Shown piece after piece: positions 44,592-57,287 of a stretch of 64,000 nucleotides of DNA. How positions within the stretch are numbered: the first letter of the stretch is position 1; each line of letters begins with the position of its first letter. The notes beneath the pieces were generated by a model. The model made no database searches, was not told the DNA's origin, and saw only the letters and a program-made list of their open reading frames with translations. Source of the DNA: Galaxea fascicularis (Eukaryota; Cnidaria; Anthozoa; Scleractinia; Euphylliidae); contig OX419342.1 of assembly GCA_948470475.1 (NCBI GenBank), positions 4,955,809 through 5,019,808 of the forward strand, written 5' to 3'. Position numbers and translations under genes: made by a program.

Positions 44592-47265
44592 ATGGCAATC
44601 TGTCAGCTCTTCTGTTCCACTGGTCCTCCGCGTAAACATGACAGTCTGTATTCATGGCTGGTTTGTGGTTGTGCGACATTGACCTGGGTTGCATCGCTGG
44701 GGTTTCTTTTCAGTTTTGGCATTTTTTTGCCTGTGTTCATGGATTATTTCCACGAATCTAGAGAAACCACAGGTTGGTGTCATTCCTTGGCACAAAGCCG
44801 TCGATGTAAATGAACTCAATCGAAGATCTACGTAAGAGCTTGTCGGAACAATGAAAGCCCTTCGTCGTGCATGCAGGCATTTTTTCAATTTTGTGGTTTT
44901 TGCAGGAATTTACAACACATAAATTGTTTATATGTATGACATTGTTGTCTGATGAGAGTCAAGGAGTCACGCCCCCCGAAATATGTTAGAGGAATCTTCA
45001 GAGAGATGTGTTTGGCATTTCAGGCGCCGAACGCAGACTTAAACCTTGCAGAGCACCAACCTAAGGTCCAGGTTAGACCTGATTCGCCAGGCAAGGTTTA
45101 GACTGCAGTCTACAAATTTCCAAATGTTACATGAGAAGGCAATGATGTGATCTGGTGATGTGGATTGTTGGGGGGAGTGATTATTGTACATGTTTGTCAA
45201 TCCAGTGGTACCATAACTAATTGACACCTCAAACCTCAAATCGCATTCTGGTGGACTAAAAATGCCCTTGGACCCCTCAATAGGGGCACCGCCTTCAGCA
45301 GAACCTTTCATTGAACCCCCTTTTGTAAAAATCTGGATCCACCCCAGAACATGTTTGCCTATATAATGAATTAAAATAAAATAATCAAGTGTTCTGGAAT
45401 GCAATAAGAATGCACTTTGCTGTAAAAACTTTCTAACTATATATACTTTGCTGATTTCAGCATGGGTTGGTTCTGTAGCCATTGCACTGACATTCTTCAC
45501 TGGTCACCTATCAACTGCTCTTATCACACGGTTTGGCTGTCGCATCACCGCTCTGATTGGAGGTGCATTCTGTTTTGTAAGCTTAATAGCCAGCTCCTTT
45601 GTTGAAAACATGTTGGTTCTCTTCTTCACATACAGTCTTCTGTTTGGCCTGGGCTCCAGTTGTACATTCTCTGCAGGTCTTGTTGTAATTGGGCAGTTCT
45701 TTAAGCAGAGACAGTCACTTGCTACTGGTGTGCTAACAGCTGGGCATGGTGGAGGGGTGCTTGTTATGGGCCCCACACTAGAAGCCCTGATAAGGGCTTA
45801 TGGCTGGCAGACCTCTTATCGGATAATGGCTATAGTTACTTTTGTCCTTTGCTCACTTGCAATAACCTTTGATCCGAATGTGGAGACAGATGGACCAAAA
45901 AGTAGCAGCAAAGAACAGGTTGGGGATGAAGAAGATGCAAGGGAAGAGAAAGAAGAAACATTGGCCATAAAAATAAAAAAATACTTTTTGGTGTGGAAAG
46001 AACCTCCTGTTATTGCTATTATTGTTGGTGCATGTGTTGTGGAGTGGGGGCATTTTGTACCACAGATTCATTTGGTAAGTTATTCCTAATAAATAGTCAA
46101 CTCACTGCATTTGAGCATAAATATGCTCAAAAATATGCTCGGATATTTGTATGCAGACACTTTTATTTTGTTCGAGAAGCAAACAATTTTCTGAGAGCGA
46201 AGCTCAAGGAAAATTGTGAGCTTTGGGGAACTGATAATGTCCAAGGAGCAAGCATTTGGGGAATAGCTGGGAAATATTCAGTCATGTGATGTGTTTAGAC
46301 CAATCACATGTTAGTAAAAATATTTGATGGATTTAAAAAATCAGGTAGTCTAACAGTGGGTTTTGCTAAATAAGTAGTTTACAACATAAACACAGAAGGT
46401 GATGATCATTGGCTGGAGAGCAATAGTGCATATGTGATCTATTCACCCAATTTTTGCCACCATTTTGAAATTTGGTCCAACCTTAAAGAGCACCTGAAAG
46501 TGACATCAAATGATGCAATTTAAGATAATCTCCTCTATCAAGAAGAGAGGAGATTTTACAAGAGGGTAGAGGAGAGGAAGTAATAATATGTTCAAGTGAA
46601 TTTCATGGATCTACCGGTACCAGTATACCCCTACCTGGTAGAGTTAGTCGTGTATACTTACCTTGTGACTATTGATTTGACTTTTATTTCAGGTTCGTTA
46701 TTGTGAAGATCTGGGCATTTCATCTGATAAGGGATCACAATTGTTCATCTATTATGGCCTTTGTTCAGCTATAGGTCGTCTGCTTGCAGGTGTCCTTTGC
46801 AACCACCCCAGAGTGAATGCCTTCTTTGTTTTCCAGGCAGCAGAATTCGTGGTTGGTTTGAGTACAATTCTGGTCACTCAAACAAGTACATACACACCTC
46901 TTGTAATCTATATTGTCATTTACGGGCTTAGTGATGGATTCTTCTTTACCAGTTTGAGTGTCATCCTTCTCACGGCCAGTCCTCTTAAAACTGCAGCTGT
47001 GCTTGGCTTTGAGATGATGCTGACATCAGTGTTCTTAGCCAGTGGACCTCCCCTAGCTGGTAAGAGCAATTACTGTTTTCCCTCATGAAGCCCATGACTC
47101 TCCTTTGGACCAGATCAACATGGTTCCATGATATGAATTTATTTTAAGCAAGACTGCATTTTAGTGAGTTTTCCTGCATAGTAAACCCACATGGGATGTT
47201 TGGCGAAAACTCACACTCTGTGGCAGGTGTTATTAGCACTTGTGAACTTATAAATCTATTCCACT

Positions 47266-47297
<32 letters not shown>

Positions 47298-47529
47298 TAT
47301 CATTAGTTCAGGGTGTACACTTCAACCAAGCTATTAATGTGACTGTTTTTGTTATTCAGGTCTGTTGGCTGACAAGTTGGGTTCTTATGTTATGTCTTTC
47401 CAACTGGCTGGTGGCATTACACTTGCAGGATCATTTATACCTTTTATGCTGCTTTGTTCCAAAAAACCTGGACACACTATATCCCTACTACAAGAAGATG
47501 AAGGCGAAAAACTGGATGGAGTCGCTTGA
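44592..47529 (+). CDS. MFS transporter 1, SLC16/monocarboxylate type
   Basis: Four coding exons: 44592-44772, 45461-46074, 46693-47059 and 47360-47529, all GT-AG, total 1332 nt, 443 aa. TM1 is in WLVCGCATLTWVASLGFLF; motif A-like GHLSTALITRFGCR follows. The block VIGQFFKQRQSLATGV and AGHGGG is strongly monocarboxylate-transporter-like. A charged cytosolic loop (EDAREEKEETLAIKIKKY) separates the two six-helix halves, and the second half includes NHPRVNAFF and GLSDGFFF. The MCT DGGWGW signature is replaced by DSLYSW, so substrate may differ from lactate or pyruvate. Start chosen at MAICQLFCSTGPP because gene 3 begins the same way. Predicted plasma-membrane carrier. Convergent with gene 2. Confidence 0.92.
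47266..47298 (+). repeat. (ATC)n microsatellite
   Basis: About eleven ATC repeats in the last intron of MFS gene 1, 62 bp before the final exon. Confidence 0.9.
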
Positions 47530-48985
47530 TTGTTCCATTTTAGCTCATTCATTGGCAAAAGCACTTCAAGTTCTAAGTCAAACCTGTTGTTGTTTCAGTG
47601 CATGAAACAGGTGACTTACTGAACTTGTAAATTGAAGCTGCCGTGGTTCCTTTGCGAGGGTGGCTTCACATTCAATTTCAGACTTGCACTGGTTACTCGA
47701 ATTCTTTTAAACCGTGTCACCTATGTAAACAAAATACTTGCTAGTGTACATGCAGGTTTTATAGCCTTGGATCCCCCAGAACAATGATTTTGAAATACAG
47801 ATTGTGTAAGATGATGATATATTATTGATACTAAAGCTATAGAGAACATAGTAATTATTTAATTAATAAAATAATTATTAATTAATTAATTAATTATTAA
47901 ATTAATAAAGAAGAAGAGTAAAAGAATAAAGTAATAAAATAAAAAATGTACTACAAAACAAGGATAGACCTTTCTCTTCTTTAGGCCTTATTTTTTTAAG
48001 CTAATTTAAACTTGCTCAATGTACCTTATCTTTGATGTTTCTGTTAAATCAGCCGTGTCCTGTTACCGAAGAGGGTCGTTTTGCATCTCGTGCTACTGCC
48101 ATGCCGATGTCCTTGGGTTATTTTCTTAATCTTATTTGCTACTATCGTGCCAAACTCAAAATGTAAATGCCATGTAAATAGGTTACAAAACCTGCTCGTG
48201 ACTAATTATAACGGTACTTTGTTTTCAAAGTTCGAATTAATTAAATTCAACGTTTGAAACCAAGTCGCCGTTTATTCGAGCAAGAGTCGATCCAGTGTTG
48301 AAGCACGACATCAGCCGACCGGCATGCGTTTTCACTGTATAGTTGTTGAATGTTCTTCAAATCCTTTTGCGTTGCTTCCAGATTAAATTTCGTCGCCAAG
48401 ACGCTGCAAAAACCCACAATGCCGACGGCTCCGTTTTGAAGAAAACTCATTCATGGAAAAAGTTAGAAACAACAACACAAAATGTAGAAACCCGTTTCCC
48501 GCTTCTCCACGTGCCCTTCACGTGTACGAATGAGAATCATCAACGTCGAAGGGTGTTTGATCACGTGACAATTGGTCATATATTGGTTTATTGAAACAAA
48601 AGAAAGATTTTGCATAATTTGCCAATTGACTGGGTTACCTCCAACATGGCCACCACAGCTGGCTTTTGCTCCGCCAACATGGCTGCCGTGAGCTCAAGTG
48701 GACACACTATATTTCGACACTGATCCAATTCCACGGTTAAGTCCAAGCCAAGGAACAGACACCAGCATATGCTTTTGGCCGATAGTTCCATAAAGTCTAG
48801 ATGTTCAGAAAGATGGGTTTTTTTTTTTAGGAATATTTAGACTACATTTTGATTTGGGTTGGGCTTTAGGCATTTCTCGCTTTAAAACGGTGGCTTATAA
48901 GAGAGAGGTCTTGTTTGAGAATTCAGAATTAACCGAACCGTTTCGATCGAACTGATTCTGGTGAACTTTTCATTACATGATCATA

Positions 48986-49196
48986 GAGGGTCCCCTATAC
49001 CACTTTGGAAAATGCATTCACGTAAAAATATTGAGACTGTTCACGCTTCACGGATAATTCCCAAAATTCGTTCACGTTCACGAAAAATCAAATATCGGCA
49101 ATCACGAATCACGAATGGACAAATAAACCTAAATCACGTTTCACGAGAAAAAATAGTCCCAATCACGTTTCACGAAAAAAGGTATAGAGGACCCTC
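48986..49196. mobile_element. TIR element with CACG-rich interior, ATCATA duplication
   Basis: TIRs GAGGGTCCCCTATACC and GGTATAGAGGACCCTC, flanked by ATCATA (48980-48985 and 49197-49202). The 211-bp element has an interior with at least six TTCACG or ATCACG motifs in quasi-tandem array. No ORF. Superfamily unknown. Confidence 0.75.
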
Positions 49197-49228
49197 ATCA
49201 TAGCGGGGCTCTAGTATTACTATACGAC

Positions 49229-49392
49229 TAACCTGCGTTCAGGCCCAATTGTACCATCGCTCTTATCATAGATACTACTCTACTAACTGTGCTCTTCTGC
49301 CTTCTTATGTCGGCGCTCGCTACAATTCGTTTCTCCTTTCCCCGGCCGCGGGAAAGGTTTACCATCGAAATAAAAATCCAGATCGCAGGTTA
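49229..49392. mobile_element. Foldback element, TAACCTGCG termini
   Basis: TAACCTGCGTTCAGGCC on the left and GATCGCAGGTTA on the right. It shares these ends with the outer element at 42729-43289, so it belongs to one family. The 164-bp interior has no ORF. Confidence 0.6.
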
Positions 49393-49622
49393 ATATACAA
49401 CAAATGTAGTATGTCCTAAACTAAGATTTTGGTACGTTTAGCCGAGGATTGGGTTAGGGTTCTAGTAATGAATAAAGAGACGATTTAAAATCATTAGCAC
49501 TTCTTGGGAAAAAAGGTTTCGCAACTTAAAATGGGAATAAATTCAAATGGCAAAAATTCAAACGAAAAAAATCATAATTTAAAATGGGAATACAACATAA
49601 GGAGGAGAAACGTAACTATAAT

Positions 49623-52600
49623 TCAAACAGAAGAAATACAATCAACGTTTCCCTCTCCGAAATTGTTGCTTTTGATCTCGTCTTGTTTTTGCAGTTGTTT
49701 GCGTGCAGAATTACGAGGTCGTTTGTAACAAAGTAGCGTAAACGGGATAAATCCTCCTGCAATTACGATGGCACCAGCCACTTGGAAAGGTATAACGTAG
49801 GAACCCAACTTGTCTGCCAACAGACCTGGAAATAAACATTCATAACGGGGTCAGTGTTATTGTGGGTGACCCAAGAGGAGCCCACAATCATAATCTCAAA
49901 GTTGGTCAAAATGTAGCATGCGCGGGCTGTTATACCTTAGAGTATTGCCACATTTTTGCCGTGTGGACCTCCACCAAGAATCATATCGCCCGCTATTACT
50001 AACCAATGGTTTTTGTGGACGAAGGGAGCAGCATGGCGGGAAACGTCGACAAGCCGAGCGAGGTCTGGAGAAAACTACCAACCGGGCTTATTCACGGACG
50101 CGTTCTCGGTTTTCCCTCTAATACTCCAGTACTTTTCACAGGCTATTTAATGTTCATTGATCATCCCGGCTGCGAAATGGCGCAGAATTTCTCCTGATAC
50201 TTAGCCGACGAGGCTGTAGGCCGAGTGGGCTAATATCAGGCGATATTTAGGAAGATTAGAAAGGGTAATTGTTTCATTATACAACGTACCGATAACAATG
50301 CACAGTATACTGAGTTTCTTACAGAAATGAAAACATGGAAAACATGGAAAGTGTTGCAAAGTGTTAGGGGACTTTAGATTTCTGTACGACTTCGAGATTG
50401 AGTACAAGTACGACTTTCAAATGTAAAACCAGTGACCTCCACAGAACACTCACTCTTCCTCATTGCTTAATATAACAGAAACTGAGATTTTAGAAATAAG
50501 ATTGAAATAAAAAGTGATTACGTAAAGCACGCAAAACAGATTTAAAAAGTCGTGCTCGTCCTCAATCTCGTACTCGTAGTTAAATCTAAAGGTCACTATT
50601 ATTTGAATAAACGTCTCTTGAGAAAAATAGAAATTACACTTCTTTTCGCACCACAAAATGAAGGAAAGGCTTTAGCATATGTCTAAGCAACATGAACTTA
50701 AATAAATGATAAATAATAATAAATAAATAAATAAATAAATACTTAACTGACCACTTCCCTCTTATATATATTTATGTGCTTGCATATGTATTTAGGTTTC
50801 CTGGCCGTGTTCATATAACAACCTTTCCCCATTCCCCTCTATCTCCATAATCTAAGCGCCCCAAAACAGTCAGACCAGGCCACAGCACCAGTGCAGACCC
50901 TTAGCATAGGGAGGGGTGCCCCCTAGAATGTTTGGAAGCTAAAACACAATTTTACCAAAAGACATCACGACGGTAATGGTGCGAAAACATTATCTATAAA
51001 GTGAATTCGCGTTCTTTCAAACTTCATCGCGATTCTTCCAACTCGCAAAATCGTCGGCGAATTCTCTTGCAGTTAAATTAGAAGGACCAGTTCCAAATTT
51101 AAAAATAAAATAAGTTGTCATCGTTTTTTCTACCTACCCCCCCCCCCGACCCCCATAAAAGTGAAATTATTGAGAAATGTACCAGAAAGTGTGATGAATG
51201 TGCCGAGTTCATGTTTTGATTGCTTTAATATTCTCCTTGCCGTCGCCGTCGTGCCATCTTTAAAAACTCCCTAATGTCTACGACGAAGGGGAGGGGGGGG
51301 GGGCTTGGTCAATTTGCTGAGCCCTCCCCCCGCCCAATTATTTAAGCCTTGCTACGGGCCTGAGTGAATTGTGGGTAGTCCAGTCTTTTGTGGGGGTAAA
51401 CGGCCTTTTAAAGACGTAATTTGAAATTCGGGTACTGTAGCAGCTCTCTTAAGCTCTGAATTTCATTTTGCAGGCATAGTGTAGCACCTCTATTGTTTTA
51501 GGGATAGGGTCCATTGTTTGTGTTGTTTGTTCTTTTTCTTCACCCTAAGGGTTGCAAGCCAATCTAGTGAGACCTTACGAGAGCTGCTAGATGCCCCTGA
51601 AATTCTAATTCCTACCGTTTGCACCTACAAAGGACTGGATTTACCCACAATTCACTTGGAACTGATCATTAGGAAAATGGTGTATTAAGTACTTTTCAGG
51701 TCTTGTTCGCGTGGTGCCTTGGATGAATACTAGTGGCATAACTCTTGTGTCTACAAGTTACTGGTCCGCTGGTAAGCAACTAGAAACTCGCACTCGTACT
51801 CAAATTCGAAGGTCACTGACAACAGCGCAAGGACACCTACCAGCTAATGGAGGTCCGCTCACCAAGAAAATCGACACCATCATCATCTTCCATCCGATCA
51901 CTGTTGGAATTTTTGAAGGACTTACAGTGTAAAGCAGACAGCTAAAACTGGTGAAGTAGAGTCCGTCGCTGAGCCCGTAAATTATGGCATAAACAATCAG
52001 TGCTGCGTATGTGCTTGCTAGAGTCACTAGGATTGTGCTCAAACCAGCTACAAATTCTGCTGCTTGGAGCACGAAGAAAGCGTTCACTCTCGGGTGGTTA
52101 CACAAAATGCCTGCCACTAGACGAGTGGCGGCAGAACACAGACCGAAAAAGATGAACAGTTTTGATCCCTGCTTGGATGAGATACCCAGATCTTCACAAT
52201 AACGAATCAGAAAAAGAAAATAAAGAGTGGCACAAAACGGCATTAAATTAAAGATGTTTTCAGGGTTGTAGCCAGACTGAACAAGACGAGGCAAGTTTCG
52301 AGCACCGAAGGCGCGAGCCGCTAGGGGCATCTGGGGGCATGCCCGCCCAGAAAGTTTTGAAATCTATAGAGGCTCAGAAATGCTCTTTTGAGCATTTTTC
52401 TTCAGAAAAGTCAATCTTCGGCAAGTGCAGAAGTTCACTTTTTTATTGCTGAGCGATACTGGTGCCAAATTAATGACCATCTTCATTTTAAAGCATTCAA
52501 ATGTTGTAACACGTATTATCACAATGAAATGAATCCAAGAGAGTAGCCAACGTTTAAGGATTTTATACTGTAGATAACTAGGAGAAGTCTTAGGTAACAC

Positions 52601-55600
52601 TTTTTTGAAGTTAGCTCTTAGATGATATACAGAATCACACTCACTTATAAAAAAAATAGGCCATGCCTTGTCTTGCCCCATGCTAGCTACGGCCCTGGTT
52701 TTGAATCGGTGAAGTCGCTGAGGGTCACATTGATCCTCCCAATAGCCTCTTTAGCGAGCAGAAACATTTCTTAATTCGACGATGGTGAGTCTGCACCGTT
52801 GACAATATCAAATTTTCGTTATTCGACTATTCTATAGTGATAATTATATGTCGATAGCACGCCTTCTTCACAGTATTCCATGCCACTTACCAAATGAATC
52901 TGTGGGACAAAGTAGCCAAACATCACCACGCTCACACTAAGGACAAGAGCAACGAACGGAGGTTCTTTCCATACTGAAGAATCAAACATAACATTCTTTC
53001 TTGTTTTGGTGCTCTTTTTATTTATTTCGTCTTCTTCGTCGGTTTGTTTGCTGCTCCTTTCATCCTCTTCCATCTCGAAATTGGGATCATAAGTTATTGC
53101 AAGTGAGCAAAGGACAAAAGCAACTCCGGCCATTATGCGAAAAGTGATTTGCCAGCCATGGGCGCTTATTAGGGTCTCCAATGTGGGGCCCATAACAAGC
53201 ATCCCTCCACCATGCCCAGCCACTAATACACCCGTGGCAAGGGACCGTCGCTTCTTAAACACCTGACCTATTATAACCAGACCTGCAGCGTTTATGCAGC
53301 TACAGCCCAAGCCAAACAGAAGACTGTAGGTGAAGAACAGTACCAAGATGTTCTCAACAAAGGAGCTGACCATGAAACTCAGGACACAGACTACGCCTCC
53401 GATCAGCGAAATCACGCGGCAACCAAACCGAGTTGTCAGAGCGGTTGTCAGGCGACCGGCCAAGAAATTTAGTGCGATGGCAACAGAACCAATCCACGCT
53501 GCAATTATCGAATAGTAAATACTGATGAATAAGAGGACAGAGATAATTGCTACCAGTGCGATATAGGCACATCTACAGGGTAAGTCATTTTCGTTGGTTT
53601 GCAATTGCTACCTACAGTCAAGGACGAATGCATTTTCGCACGGACCAAAATCCACCCTAGTAAGCCCCCACCCCCTCCCCCCCTTTTGCCTCACCCAATT
53701 CCTTACAACGTTGGGCGCGACTACCCAAGTTGGTCATAGTAAGTAATGTAATTAAAGAATGTGTTGGATAGGGACTGGAAGGCTATGACAAAGGGGCAGG
53801 TACAGTAAAAAACGTATCATTTGTCCAAGTGTGTTTTGTCTGCCATTGTAGTTTTCACACGCAACATAGACCAGTAAGAGTGCTAGTAACACTTATCTGG
53901 CGTTATCACTTTCTTATACGTGCAATTCTCGATCGGATTTCACAAGCATGAAGGAGAAATTCCAATTCCAGGCTATCGGTCTCCGACAGGCCCCTCCATC
54001 CTCGGGGGGGGGGGGGGGAGGGGGTGGGCATACTCCCATATATAAGCTATATAGGTACGTGCCGCCCCAAAGGGTATGGTTTTTGGCCCGGTTTGGTCTG
54101 AGAATTGGGTATAGATTTTGACCATTGTGTTCTTAAATCGGGTATCGTTTCAAGGGAACAATGAGATCATATAAACGTATTTGTATTTTCAACTCCAAGA
54201 GAAGTAACCAAATTATAGTTCCAGCTGAATTTTACCAATTCTTGTCTTCGGGACTGATGCGAAGCTAAATTACACTACAACAAAGCCAGTAGCAAAATTT
54301 GGAACCGCAATGTCAGGTCTGAAAATGGGTATGAATTTTAGAGGCCAGGGGGCCGTTTCTCGAAGCTCCCGGTAATTACCGGGCTCGTTAACCAGTTTTG
54401 TTTTCCATTCCAGATGGGAATTTTAACAGTTTTGAAAATTATACAGTAATGGACTTCATTAAATGTCAGAACACATCCTACTTTTATTGAGATTTTGAGT
54501 TCGAAATATGGTTTGTGGGCCCGTTAAGTTACCGGGACTTTCGAGAAATGGGTCCCAGGCCTGAAAACGGGTGCGGAAAACCCGGAGAACGGGGCGGAAC
54601 ACCCCTACCAATAATTACGAGGAGTACCCCCACCCCCGGCCTCCATCCCTTCCCCTGACAAAGATATGTCCGATCTCTTTTCAGTTTCATCATTTTCTGA
54701 CCGTGACGGAGGCCGTGTCCTGGTATGAGGGTCTCAAAAGGGTACCTTATACGGCTAAAATAATTAACTTATATGGTTAACGGCTAAAATTTGGCTTTTT
54801 TACGGCTAACACTTATTTTTTAGTTTCCTGTTACGGTTAACAGAAAAGTTAAAAATTAATCTCCTTTTGTGGGGTTAAAGAGTCAAATATTAGTAATCCT
54901 CTGTCTCTTTTTTTAAACAGCATCAGTAGTCTTAGGACCATCTTGGAATGAATTATTGGTTTTCACGTGACGTCATAAAAAACTAAAATTCAAAAGTAAA
55001 GAGACTTTTCCACTTTTAGCCTCATCACGTAAAAGACATTTTAGAAATGTATCTGCTTGCATGTTTTCAGCTCGGAAGCGTGCTTTGTTTTGAAAATAGA
55101 GCAGTTTGAATTTTTGATTTTCTCTCTGTAGTAATATATCAAACACGAGAGACAGTGTTTCATCGGGATATCCAAACACCGAGAAGAGAGTTGAAAATAC
55201 GACGCGCAGCGGAGTATTTTTGACGGAATTCGAGGTGTTTGGATGGCCGATGAAACACTGTCTCGAGTGTTTGATATATCTTCTCAATTGAAACAAAATC
55301 TAAGGAATTAATGGAGAAGTAAAATCGTCAAAATCTATGCTAATTAAGACCGGATATCCAAACCCTCTTCACGGTTGTGATTTCCTTTGTTTTAACTTGA
55401 TGAATTATTAATGAGTTTGAGAAGGTGACATAAAGATGTCTGCTCACAAGCATGTCACGTACATGAAAACATCGATTCAGCGTGTTTTTAGAGGTCTGAA
55501 GAGCCAGTGTCGCACGAGAAACGTCTATGTAAATGTTTGCAAGCTCAAAAGAGAGAAGAAAGCCTTTGAGATAGCCAAAGTAAATTCCAGATGTTTTCAC

Positions 55601-56498
55601 TCGTTTCCGGCTGCCATATTGGAGCCCCTCAGAGGGACTCCATCATGGCGCATCCATACTAAACTCTGTAATTTTGAGTGGTACATTTTGCCGAATAACT
55701 CGAGTATGGGATATTGCACAGCCCAGAAACTTAAGCATTTTGTTTATTTATTACTCTTTTACAAAATCTTAATTTCTTGACTTAATCTATTGAATGGTTG
55801 ATTTTATTTTTCAACTTGCGTGACTTCCACGTGACTGAAAACCAAGAATTAACCTTTAACCCCTAAGGGGTCTCCCTTTGACGAGTAAAATCGTCTGGCG
55901 TTAGACTGAGTAAAATCTATAAAGTCACTCTTAGGGAGGAAAGGGTGAAGGGAGATAGTTTTTACCACTTTTACCACCTACTATTCCCTTTTAATAGCCT
56001 GAAAATACAAGCATGGCGGCGTCGTGGCGCTACACAAGACGCGTAACCGGTCTCAATTTTTACGCCTAAGGTCGAAATTTTTTGCCGCTTTACGGCTATC
56101 GGTTAACCCCATTGAGACCCTCTAGGATATTTTAGTTGTCTGAGGGATTCTTCGTTTGCGCAAGACTCACTGTCGGTTCGTAGGTCACAGTGAGGTTTCG
56201 TTGTTGTGGTCTGTCGTCAATAAAAAAATACCAATTTCTATTTTATCACTCGCTCGATGCGGTTTGAATACTGATTGAATCAATCTATAGGGCACATGTA
56301 AGTCTGTGTATACAAACCTGTAATTTCCCTGGATGCTTTGAAATAATCCATGAACACTGGCAGGAAAATACCAAAACTGAAAAGAAGCCCGAGCGATGAA
56401 ATCCAGGTCATTGTAGCACAAACACAAACCAGCCATGAATACAGACTGTCACGTCTGCGGGGGAAACCATCAGAGGAACACATTCCAATTATTGGCAT
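49623..56498 (-). CDS. MFS transporter 2, SLC16/monocarboxylate type
   Basis: Minus-strand exons: 56318-56498, 52891-53498, 51841-52207 and 49623-49825, total 1359 nt, 452 aa. Exon lengths and phases parallel MFS genes 1 and 3 (181, 608, 367, 203). It carries RFGCR, VIIGQVFKKRRSLATGV, AGHGGG and NHPRVNAFF. The central loop is richer in acidic and lysine residues. Odd point: the base pair before exon 3 (52207) is TG, not AG (complement ...TTTTTCTG|ATTCG), while gene 3 has TAG|ATTCG and gene 1 CAG|GTTCG. No in-frame AG lies close by. Either exon 3 uses a rare acceptor, or there is a sequence error, or the gene is newly dead. Everything else is intact. Intron 1 is 2.8 kb with nested foldbacks. 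Confidence 0.85.
49826..51840. other. Last intron of MFS gene 2
   Basis: No exon other than those given. Includes an (AAAT)n tract at 50700-50741 and C- and G-runs near 51139 and 51292. No transposon with clear ends was identified. Confidence 0.45.
50700..50741 (+). repeat. (AAAT)n microsatellite
   Basis: AAATAAATAAATAAATAAAT preceded by imperfect AATAAT units, in an intron of MFS gene 2. Confidence 0.85.
54955..55846. mobile_element. Inner element, TTGGTTTTCACGTGAC ends
   Basis: TTGGTTTTCACGTGAC on the left and CACGTGACTGAAAACCAA on the right bound about 890 bp nested in the GAGGGTCTCA element. Similar CACGTGAC/GAAAAC ends occur near 21465 and 25845. It contains the hairpin at 55134-55279. 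Confidence 0.6.
55134..55279. repeat. Hairpin with about 50-bp arms
   Basis: ATATATCAAACACGAGAGAC...GTTTCATCGG...CCAAACACC pairs with GGTGTTTGG...CCGATGAAAC...GTCTCGAGTGTTTGATATAT. It lies inside the CACGTGAC element. Confidence 0.75.
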
Positions 56499-56710
56499 TA
56501 GGATTACATTTACACTGTCGAAACACTGTGCGTCGATTGCAGTAAAATTATTACAGTTGCAAAATTTTCAGTGTTCCTCGAACTTACTGTCACGACTCAC
56601 ACAATGATGCTATTGTTTTAAGTTCCTGTCGACAGGCAAGTTTTGTGACTGATCGTAGGTTAGCTTGGAAAGTATTATTTTACTCATAACAGTGTGAAAT
56701 GTCAACTCTC

Positions 56711-56754
56711 TCCTCCCCCCTAACCCACGGGGAGCGCGGGTTAGGGGGAGGAGA
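56711..56754. repeat. GC-rich hairpin
   Basis: CTCCTCCCCCCTAACCC and GGGTTAGGGGGAGGAG are complementary around a short ACGGGGAGCGC loop. It lies directly beside the Harbinger-like MITE. Confidence 0.7.
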
Positions 56755-56767
56755 CGGCTGACACTTA

Positions 56768-57136
56768 GGCCCCGTTTATATGGAGAAAAGTTGTCCCGGA
56801 TAGAAGGGTCACCCGCCTTGCCGAGCCAACTTCTCACGACTGTTTACATGAGTAAAGTTGTCCCGGTTGACCGAGTTAAAGTTGACCCTACTCAATTATT
56901 CATTGGCCCTGCTTAATAATTCATAACTGCAATATCCCTCTTTCCGCTGGATTTCCATTTTTCACTGAATCACTCACACTGGTCACTGTTGACTTAGATT
57001 TAACTTCTTTGATAGCAATTTAAGCCATAATGTTCATTTTAAAGATAAAACACGGACTTCAATTTCCGTGGAGTTATCCCGGCTGACCGAGCCAAAGTGT
57101 TTATATGGAGAAAAGTTGGCCCGGCTAGGAGGGTCA

Positions 57137-57174
<38 letters not shown>

Positions 57175-57287
57175 CGGTTCGCCAAGTTTTGTAAGGAAAT
57201 GTATGAAAAGTTGGCTCGCCCCAGGGTAGCTCGGGTAGGCGGGTGACCCTTCTACCCGGGGCAACTTTTCTCCATATAAACGGGGCC
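56768..57287. mobile_element. PIF/Harbinger-like MITE, TTA target duplication
   Basis: A 520-bp element opening GGCCCCGTTTATATGGAGAA and closing with its complement TTCTCCATATAAACGGGGCC, flanked by TTA on both sides. Several internal modules (AAAGTTG(T/G)CCCGG, GGGTCACCC, GAGCCAACTT) repeat in both orientations. No ORF. Confidence 0.85.

Larger units (their letters stand above)
47530..49622. other. Spacer between convergent MFS genes 1 and 2
   Basis: The 3' ends of genes 1 and 2 face each other. An AT-rich tract (ATTAATTAAT repeats, AATAAA at about 47904) follows gene 1. Contains elements at 48986-49196 and 49229-49392. The segment 48545-48720 (GATCACGTGAC, GGCCACC, CAACATGGC) looks like a piece of the CACGTGAC foldback family. 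No gene seen. Confidence 0.5.
54727..56122. mobile_element. Large foldback element, GAGGGTCTCA termini
   Basis: GAGGGTCTCA at 54727 and TGAGACCCTC at 56122 bound 1396 bp in intron 1 of MFS gene 2. Subterminal TACGGCTAA-type motifs occur at both ends (ATACGGCTAAAAT; CTTTACGGCTATC). It holds an inner element (54955-55846). No transposase found. Confidence 0.6.
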
